Source of the DNA: CAMBDR01 sp046597185
GTDB lineage: Bacteria > Pseudomonadota > Gammaproteobacteria > Burkholderiales > Burkholderiaceae_D
Direction: 5' to 3'
Assembly: GCA_046597185.1 (NCBI GenBank)
Contig: JBKJLF010000300.1
Coordinates: forward strand, 1 to 6,509
Length of the DNA stretch: 6,509 nucleotides
Positions 5,846-6,509 of the stretch are shown here, piece by piece. Both the position numbers and the translations under genes were made by a program. The first letter of the stretch is position 1; every line of letters starts with the position of its first letter. A model generated the notes under the pieces. It did not search any database. It saw nothing but the letters and a program-made list of their open reading frames with translations, and was not told the origin of the DNA.

Positions 5846-6509
5846 CTATTGCACTTCTTCAATAATCTTCAGCGTTTGGTCAAAATGCCAAACCCGCCGA
5901 ATCTCGATCACATCATATTTGGCGGCGATACCGGGCGGGAATGCGGCAAAGGGGGTATTGAGGTGGATGATGCGGCGCACTGCGTTGTCCAGATCGAGGC
6001 GGCCACTGGAATGGTGAAATACCACATCTTCCACGCTGCCATCGCTACGGATGATGACGCTGACCACGGGGTCACTTTGGGCGCTGTCTTTGGATGATTG
6101 GGCATAGTTTAAATTGCCATTGCGCTCCAGCTTTTGCCGCCAGCCTTCGGCGTACAAGCGCAAGCTGACATCGCGGTTGAGGCTACCAAAGATGCTGCCA
6201 CGGCGTGATTGGTCCGGCGGCGCAGCGCCGAGGTTGCTGGGGTTGCGCAATTTATCGGCGTTGCGCAATTGCGCCAGCGCGGGATGGGCGAACAGGTCGC
6301 TACTCAATGGTTTGGCGGGGCGGGCGCTATTGCCTGGGGTGGTGCCGGAGCCGGAGCTATTGCCGGGGATGGTGCCCGCGCTAACGCCCGGTGCTGCGGC
6401 TGTGCTGCGTGCGGCAGCGGCGGCTTGGGCTTGGGCTTGGGCTTGGGCTTGGGCTTGGGCTTGGGCTTGGGCTTGGGCTTGGGCTTGGGCTTGGGCTTGG
6501 GCTTGGGCT
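5846..6509 (-). CDS. TonB/TolA-type C-terminal domain protein, partial (5' end beyond window)
   Basis: The frame is open from the right window edge (first whole codon 6508-6506) to TAG at 5848-5846, giving 220 residues of a longer protein. It begins with an (Ala-Gln)n tract, then an Ala/Ser/Gly/Pro segment (AAAAARSTAAAPGVSAGTIP) with the near repeat GTIPGNS/GTTPGNS, and from about 6178 to 5849 a TonB_C-like domain. That domain is shown by NRDVSLRLYAEGWRQKLERN, SDPVVSVIIRSDGSVEDVVF, LDNAVRRIIHLNTPFAAFPP and VIEIRRVWHFD, that is, the VxxxIxxDGxV strand and the helix before PFPxFP. Proteins of this type are anchored in the inner membrane and reach across the periplasm to outer-membrane partners. 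The long Ala/Gln spacer recalls the TolA/TonB linker. The membrane anchor is outside the window, so TonB and TolA roles cannot be separated. A TTG at 6307 is only an internal codon. Confidence 0.85.
   Translation of the reverse strand, partial: AQAQAQAQAQAQAQAQAQAQAQAQAQAQAAAAARSTAAAPGVSAGTIPGNSSGSGTTPGNSARPAKPLSSDLFAHPALAQLRNADKLRNPSNLGAAPPDQSRRGSIFGSLNRDVSLRLYAEGWRQKLERNGNLNYAQSSKDSAQSDPVVSVIIRSDGSVEDVVFHHSSGRLDLDNAVRRIIHLNTPFAAFPPGIAAKYDVIEIRRVWHFDQTLKIIEEVQ
6424..6509. repeat. Hexanucleotide tandem repeat (CTTGGG)n within the TonB-like gene
   Basis: From 6424 to the window edge the sequence is a perfect CTTGGG repeat, 86 bp or about 14.3 copies, truncated by the edge. On the minus strand it reads GCCCAA and encodes alternating Ala and Gln. 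As the unit is six bases, slippage changes the number of Ala-Gln pairs without breaking the frame. Confidence 0.95.

Noticed and set aside
5819..6097. 92-codon + strand open frame
   Set aside because: It is antisense to the TonB-type C-terminal domain, which has clear family motifs on the minus strand.
6424..6509. CRISPR-like or direct-repeat array
   Set aside because: The unit is a six-base repeat without spacers and lies in frame within a coding sequence, so it is a simple microsatellite.

Overview
The window looks like chromosomal DNA of a Gram-negative bacterium, most likely a beta- or gammaproteobacterium. A TonB-type C-terminal domain, three Sec-type signal peptides, a moderately GC-rich codon bias and a CocE-like secreted hydrolase support this, but no single gene pins down the genus. 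No rRNA, tRNA, CRISPR array or intact transposase was seen.

Left part (1 to about 1130): a decayed defence or toxin-antitoxin islet, AT-rich at its left edge. In order it holds (i) a frameshifted 3' remnant that looks like the C-terminal part of a NACHT/STAND-type NTPase, (ii) an apparently intact RelE-superfamily toxin of the HigB2 type, (iii) its antitoxin cut after about 25 codons, so that the helix-turn-helix is lost, and (iv) on the opposite strand an Abi_2 (AbiD/AbiF-like) gene truncated at its 3' end and carrying a 1-nt frameshift. The antitoxin and Abi_2 remnants meet tail to tail at about 700-725, where a 7-bp direct repeat (GCGCGCC) lies. The antitoxin frame runs on through the Abi_2 antisense strand as a chimeric ORF.

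Middle part (about 1130 to 3721, + strand): a regulatory gap with a plausible sigma70 promoter, then a fused substrate-binding protein/permease of the osmoprotectant (OpuC/ProX-like) ABC family. It has no ATPase gene beside it. A separately translated exported CX5R phosphatase with a good Shine-Dalgarno follows.

Right part (about 3738 to 6509, - strand): a secreted CocE/NonD (S15-like) alpha/beta hydrolase convergent with the phosphatase. Its 3' end overlaps an 80-codon open stretch in another frame, either a frameshifted C-terminal extension or a relic gene. Further right is the 3' part of a TonB/TolA-like gene whose spacer is an Ala-Gln repeat made from about 14 copies of a hexanucleotide, running off the window edge. 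A 195-bp AT-rich gap with a TATAAT-like element separates the two minus-strand genes.

No new complete system is demonstrated. The most distinctive points are the toxin kept beside a minimal antitoxin stub, the unusual domain order of the orphan transporter, the out-of-frame tail of the hydrolase, and the hexanucleotide tract in the TonB-like gene.
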